A stretch of DNA of 8,717 nucleotides from Deltaproteobacteria bacterium. GTDB lineage: Bacteria; Myxococcota; Polyangia; Haliangiales; Haliangiaceae. Shown here one piece after another: positions 6,264 to 8,717 of this stretch. Made by a program: the position numbers and the translations under genes. Position 1 is the first letter of the stretch. Each line of letters opens with the position of its first letter. Under the pieces are notes generated by a model, which saw only the letters and a list, made by a program, of their open reading frames with translations, was not told the DNA's origin and made no database searches. The stretch is from NCBI GenBank assembly GCA_018262455.1, contig JAGSPR010000374.1, positions 1 to 8,717 on the forward strand. Direction: 5' to 3'.

Positions 6264-6825
6264 ACGGCCTCCGGTACGCGATCGAAGAAATCGCGCACGC
6301 GCACGTGATGGCTCCGCCGCAGCTCGCGCGGAGTGCCGGCCGCGATGATGCTGCGGGTCTCTCGATCGAGCATGATGCAGCGATCGATGATCGTGTCGAT
6401 GCTGCTGAGCTCGTGCGTGACGAGCACGACGGTGAGCCCGAGGCCGCGCGCGAGCATCGCGATCAGTCGGTCGATCTCCGCCGACGTGATCGGATCGAGC
6501 CCCGACGACGGCTCGTCGAGGAACAGCAACGGTGGCTCGAGCGCCAGCGCACGCGCGATCGCGGCCCGCTTGCGCATGCCGCCGGACAGCTTGGCCGGCG
6601 ACTCTCGCGCAGTCGCGGTGGCGAGCCGGTGATCGAGATCTCGCCAGCGAGAGGCGGATCGAGCCCGACGAGCGCACGCAGCAGCGTGGACTTGCCGCTC
6701 GCGCTGCGACCGAGGATGCCGAAGATCTCGCCGCGCTCGATCGTGAAGCTCGCGTGCTCGACGAGGACCTCGTCGCGGGTCCAGCCGATCGCGAGATCGC
6801 GCACGTCGATGATCGCGCTCGTCAC
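6260..6825 (-). pseudogene. ABC transporter ATPase (MlaF-like) broken by a frameshifting internal deletion
   Basis: The start is GTG 6825, overlapping the permease stop (GTGA). Frame one gives TSAIIDVRDLAIGW and Walker A G39RSASGKST47 (6711-6685), then GLDPPLAGEISITG. Past about 6650-6600 this frame becomes Arg/Ser-rich nonsense and stops near 6463. The rest is in another frame: RESPAKLSGGMRKRAA (signature at 6589-6575), Walker B LLFLDEP (6529-6512), GLDPITSAEID, the H-loop VTHEL (His at 6415-6413), ending at TGA 6262-6260. The total is 566 bases, about 188 codons and not a multiple of three. MlaF-type ATPases have about 250 or more residues, with 70-90 residues including the Q-loop between GxIxxxG and LSGG; here only about a dozen codons separate them. 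A deletion of roughly 200 bases (length 3n+1) fits. No slippery heptamer is evident. It is either a true pseudogene or an assembly/sequencing deletion; the intact flanking genes make the latter worth testing. Confidence 0.8.
6634..6643. repeat. 10-base palindrome at the ATPase deletion junction
   Basis: CGAGATCTCG is a perfect palindrome inside the short interval where the ATPase reading frame must switch. It could mark the deletion endpoint, or be chance in a GATC-rich genome. Confidence 0.4.
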
Positions 6826-7940
6826 AGCCCCACCGTCCGGAACAGGACCGTGAACACGGTGTCGAGCACCACGATCGAGAACAGGCAGAACACGACGGTC
6901 GCGGTGGTGCTGCGCCCGACGCCCGCGGCGGCGCCGGTCACGGCGAGCCCCTGGTGGCAGCCGATCACGGCGATCGTGATCGCGAACGCGACGCTCTTGA
7001 GCAGGCCGGTCCAGACATCCGAGAACACGAGCACCGAGCGCAGCTCGTTGAGATACGACTCGGCTGACAGGTCGAGCTGGTGGACGCCGACGTACAGGCC
7101 GCCGGCGATGCCGACGATGTCTCCGAGCAGGGTCAGCACGGGCGCGACCGCCACGAGCGCGAACAGCCGCGGTAGCACCAGGTACGGCACCGGAGCGAGC
7201 CCCATCGTGCGCAGCGCATCGATCTCCTCCGAGACCTGCATCGTCCCGAGCTCGGCGGCGAACGCGGCGCCCGACCGTCCGCTCATGATGATCGCCGTCA
7301 TCAGGGGCGCCAGCTCGCGGGTGACCGAGATCCCGACGATGTCGGCGACGTAGATGTTCGCGCCGTAGAGCTTGAGCTGCTGCGCGGACTGGAATGCCAT
7401 GACGGCGCCGACCAGCAGGTTCAGCACGACGACGATCGGCACGCCGTCCGCGCCGGCGCGCTCGATGAGGGGGCGGAGCGCGCGCCAGTTCGCCCGGGAT
7501 GGGCGGCGTGCGACCTGGCCGAGGGCTTCGGTCATCGCGCCGGTGAAGCTGACGAGCTGGTAGGTGCGGCGGCCGAAGCCCGCGAGGTGCGACCACAGGA
7601 TCGCGATGGCGCCTCGCCGCCGCGGCGCGGGCTCGATCGGGGCGCGTTCGTCGCGATGGAGTTGCACGAGCGTCTGCATGCGAGCCGGCACTCCGACGAA
7701 CTCGCAGCGCGTCCCTGACGCGGCCAGCCGCCTACGAACATCGACGAGCAGCGCCATGATCGCGCCGTCGAGGACTGCCGTCCGGCTGAGATCGAGATCG
7801 AGCGCTGGCGGGGGATCTCGGGCGAGCTCGTTCAGCGTGCGCCAGATCGAGGCTGCGTCTGTGATGGCAAGCTCGCCGGCGACCTCGAGCCGGCCGTCCA
7901 CTCGCGAGATCTGCCAGGCCATCGCATGGAGGAGGTGCAA
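6822..7940 (-). CDS. STAS-MlaE fusion: lipid ABC transporter permease with built-in MlaB-like domain
   Basis: A 372-residue inner-membrane permease and the first gene of the MCE operon. Residues about 8-105 form a STAS domain (WQISRVDGRLEVAGEL, then DLDLSRTAVLDGAIMALL) like MlaB, the small subunit that is a separate protein in E. coli. Its loop reads D58-G59-A60, without the Ser of phosphorylated anti-anti-sigma factors, so a structural role is likely. Residues about 130-372 are the MlaE permease fold, with several hydrophobic helices and the conserved G221RSGAAFAAELG and E238EIDALRTMG247 motifs. I take the TTG at 7940 as start because AAGGTGG lies 9 bases upstream, whereas the ATG at 7922 is preceded by pyrimidine-rich sequence. 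The stop overlaps the ATPase GTG by four bases. With the ATPase, MCE protein and lipoprotein it would form a complex moving lipid between the membranes, although the ATPase gene appears broken. Confidence 0.9.
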   Translation of the reverse strand: MHLLHAMAWQISRVDGRLEVAGELAITDAASIWRTLNELARDPPPALDLDLSRTAVLDGAIMALLVDVRRRLAASGTRCEFVGVPARMQTLVQLHRDERAPIEPAPRRRGAIAILWSHLAGFGRRTYQLVSFTGAMTEALGQVARRPSRANWRALRPLIERAGADGVPIVVVLNLLVGAVMAFQSAQQLKLYGANIYVADIVGISVTRELAPLMTAIIMSGRSGAAFAAELGTMQVSEEIDALRTMGLAPVPYLVLPRLFALVAVAPVLTLLGDIVGIAGGLYVGVHQLDLSAESYLNELRSVLVFSDVWTGLLKSVAFAITIAVIGCHQGLAVTGAAAGVGRSTTATVVFCLFSIVVLDTVFTVLFRTVGL

Positions 7941-7949
7941 GCGACAAGC

Positions 7950-7956
7950 CCACCTT
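7950..7956 (-). promoter_or_regulatory. Shine-Dalgarno sequence that selects a TTG start
   Basis: On the minus strand AAGGTGG (one mismatch to AAGGAGG) lies 9 bases before TTG 7940. The in-frame ATG 18 bases further on has CACCTCCTCC before it, which cannot pair with the anti-Shine-Dalgarno sequence. This favours the rare TTG as the start of the STAS-MlaE permease. Confidence 0.55.
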
Positions 7957-8002
7957 GCTTCGTGGTGGATTTGCGGAGAGGGCTCGGCTTAAGGTGCCGA
8001 CC

Positions 8003-8717
8003 ATGTCGCGCTTACTCGGGGTCCTGGGAGTACTGATCGTCACGGCGTCGTGCGGTAGCGATCCCGATCCCGATCCGATCCTCAATCCGCCGCGAGACCT
8101 CTACGACACCTGGATCAAGGTCGAGCCGCCAGGTGCGCTGTGCGGCAACAACAGCCAGTACAAGATCTGGGTCAACTACTCGGACAAGAGCGACAACCTG
8201 GTGGTCGTGTTCGAGCCCGGCGGCGCGTGCTGGGACTACGCCAGCTGTACCGGCCAGGAAGGCATCCGCGGCGCCGCCAACATCGACGGCCTGCCCGACG
8301 ATCACTGGGAGCTGGCGCAGTTCATCTCGCCCTTCCTGTCGCGGTTCGACGACACCAACCCATCGCGTGACTGGAACATGGTCTACGTGCCGTACTGCAC
8401 CGGTGACGTCCACACCGGCAACAACGTCGTCACGTATCAGGACCCCAGCGGCCCGGACGTCGAGTTCCATCACGACGGCCACGATGACGTCCAGAAGGTC
8501 GTGTCGTACCTCGACGACAGCTTCACGCATGTCCCGAAGCTGCTCGTCACCGGCTGCTCGGCCGGCGGCGTCGGGTCGATGGTCAACTATCGCTTCCTGC
8601 GCAACGGCATCCACGCGGTCGAGAAGGGCTACCTGCTCGACGATTCGGGTCCGGTGTTCCCGTCGAGCGGGTACTCGCGACCGATGCACTCGATGATCCG
8701 CAGCGCGTGGAACCTCG
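8003..8717 (+). CDS. Pectinacetylesterase/Notum-family lipoprotein, putative secreted carboxylesterase (3' end outside window)
   Basis: The first 238 codons of a gene running off the right edge. The ATG at 8003 has AAGGTG 6 bases upstream. The N-terminus is a lipoprotein signal, MSRLLGVLGVLIVTASC, with C17 the likely lipidated residue (position -3 is Thr, slightly unusual), followed by an acidic DPDPDP linker. The mature protein matches the pectinacetylesterase family (plant PAE, animal Notum): P72-G-G-A-C76 with C82 nearby, W-N-M-V-Y-V-P-Y131-C-T-G-D135, and the nucleophile elbow G184CSAGG189 with Ser186. An LLDDSGPVF segment at 211-219 aligns with the DAGFF-type motif. The catalytic Asp and His would lie beyond the window. 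It probably hydrolyses an ester, such as an acetyl or acyl group on polysaccharide or protein, at the cell surface; the substrate cannot be told. It diverges from the MCE operon across 62 bases, where I see no clear promoter boxes. Confidence 0.85.
   Translation, partial: MSRLLGVLGVLIVTASCGSDPDPDPILNPPRDLYDTWIKVEPPGALCGNNSQYKIWVNYSDKSDNLVVVFEPGGACWDYASCTGQEGIRGAANIDGLPDDHWELAQFISPFLSRFDDTNPSRDWNMVYVPYCTGDVHTGNNVVTYQDPSGPDVEFHHDGHDDVQKVVSYLDDSFTHVPKLLVTGCSAGGVGSMVNYRFLRNGIHAVEKGYLLDDSGPVFPSSGYSRPMHSMIRSAWNL
8060..8081 (+). repeat. Short tandem GATCCC repeat coding a DPDPDP linker
   Basis: GATCCC occurs twice in tandem and is followed by GATCCGATCC. It encodes the Asp-Pro spacer just after the lipidated cysteine of the esterase. 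Such tracts could vary in length by slippage, shifting the frame only if units not divisible by three are gained or lost; the 6-base unit preserves the frame. Confidence 0.5.

Noticed and set aside
6463..6825. Programmed ribosomal frameshift producing a full ATPase
   Set aside because: No slippery heptamer is seen near the switch. A frameshift would also not restore the missing 65-80 residues with the Q-loop, so deletion is the better explanation.
7920..7922. ATG as the start of the STAS-MlaE permease
   Set aside because: It is preceded by pyrimidine-rich CACCTCCTCC on the coding strand, with no usable ribosome binding site. TTG 7940 has AAGGTGG at proper spacing.
8133..8696. Plus-strand Ser/Thr/Arg-rich frame at the right edge
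   Set aside because: It is a shadow of the esterase gene, whose frame from 8003 has a lipobox and the GCSAGG motif and stays open to the window end.
1..8717. CRISPR arrays, tRNA/rRNA genes, transposases, phage genes, att sites
   Set aside because: I looked for spaced direct repeats, cloverleaf-like segments, terminal inverted repeats and DDE or recombinase motifs, and saw none.

Overview
The window is very GC-rich (about 70% by eye), densely packed with genes, and reads like a chromosome segment of a myxobacterium-like (Myxococcota) organism. That placement is an inference. It rests on base composition, on several lipoproteins and multi-domain signalling proteins, and on an MCE-type lipid transport operon with a STAS-fused permease. 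I see no tRNA, rRNA, CRISPR array, insertion sequence or phage gene, and no gene-free stretch longer than about 120 bases.

Layout. (1) 1-317, minus: the 5' part of a gene for an exported, probably helical-repeat protein that runs off the left edge. (2) 411-3571, plus: two genes overlapping by one base (TGATG). The first encodes a receiver-like domain joined to a GHKL/HATPase-type ATP-binding domain. The second encodes a membrane protein with two tandem STAS-plus-zinc-knuckle units, one transmembrane helix, an extracytoplasmic domain resembling LPP20-type proteins, and a PDZ-like domain. (3) 3591-4631, minus, convergent with (2): a YqcI/YcgG-like protein with an N-terminal extension. (4) 4750-7940, minus: a four-gene MCE/Mla-type operon in the order STAS-MlaE permease, ABC ATPase, MCE substrate-binding protein, PqiC-type lipoprotein. 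Every junction is a 4-base stop/start overlap. (5) 8003 to the right edge, plus, divergent from (4): a lipoprotein of the pectinacetylesterase/Notum family, cut by the window end.

How they work together. The 411-3571 pair has the parts of a partner-switching pathway (HATPase kinase or anti-factor, plus STAS), but the STAS part is fixed to the membrane and linked to an extracytoplasmic PDZ-like domain. It is the best candidate here for an undescribed system. The MCE operon would move lipids between the inner and outer membranes: permease and ATPase in the inner membrane, an MCE ring in the periplasm, and a lipoprotein at the outer membrane. As given, however, its ATPase gene is broken. Walker A lies in one frame, the LSGGM signature, Walker B and H-loop lie in another, and the roughly 65-80 residues holding the Q-loop are absent.

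A background signal is a strong excess of GATC, apparently helped by choosing GAT over GAC for Asp when the next codon starts with C.
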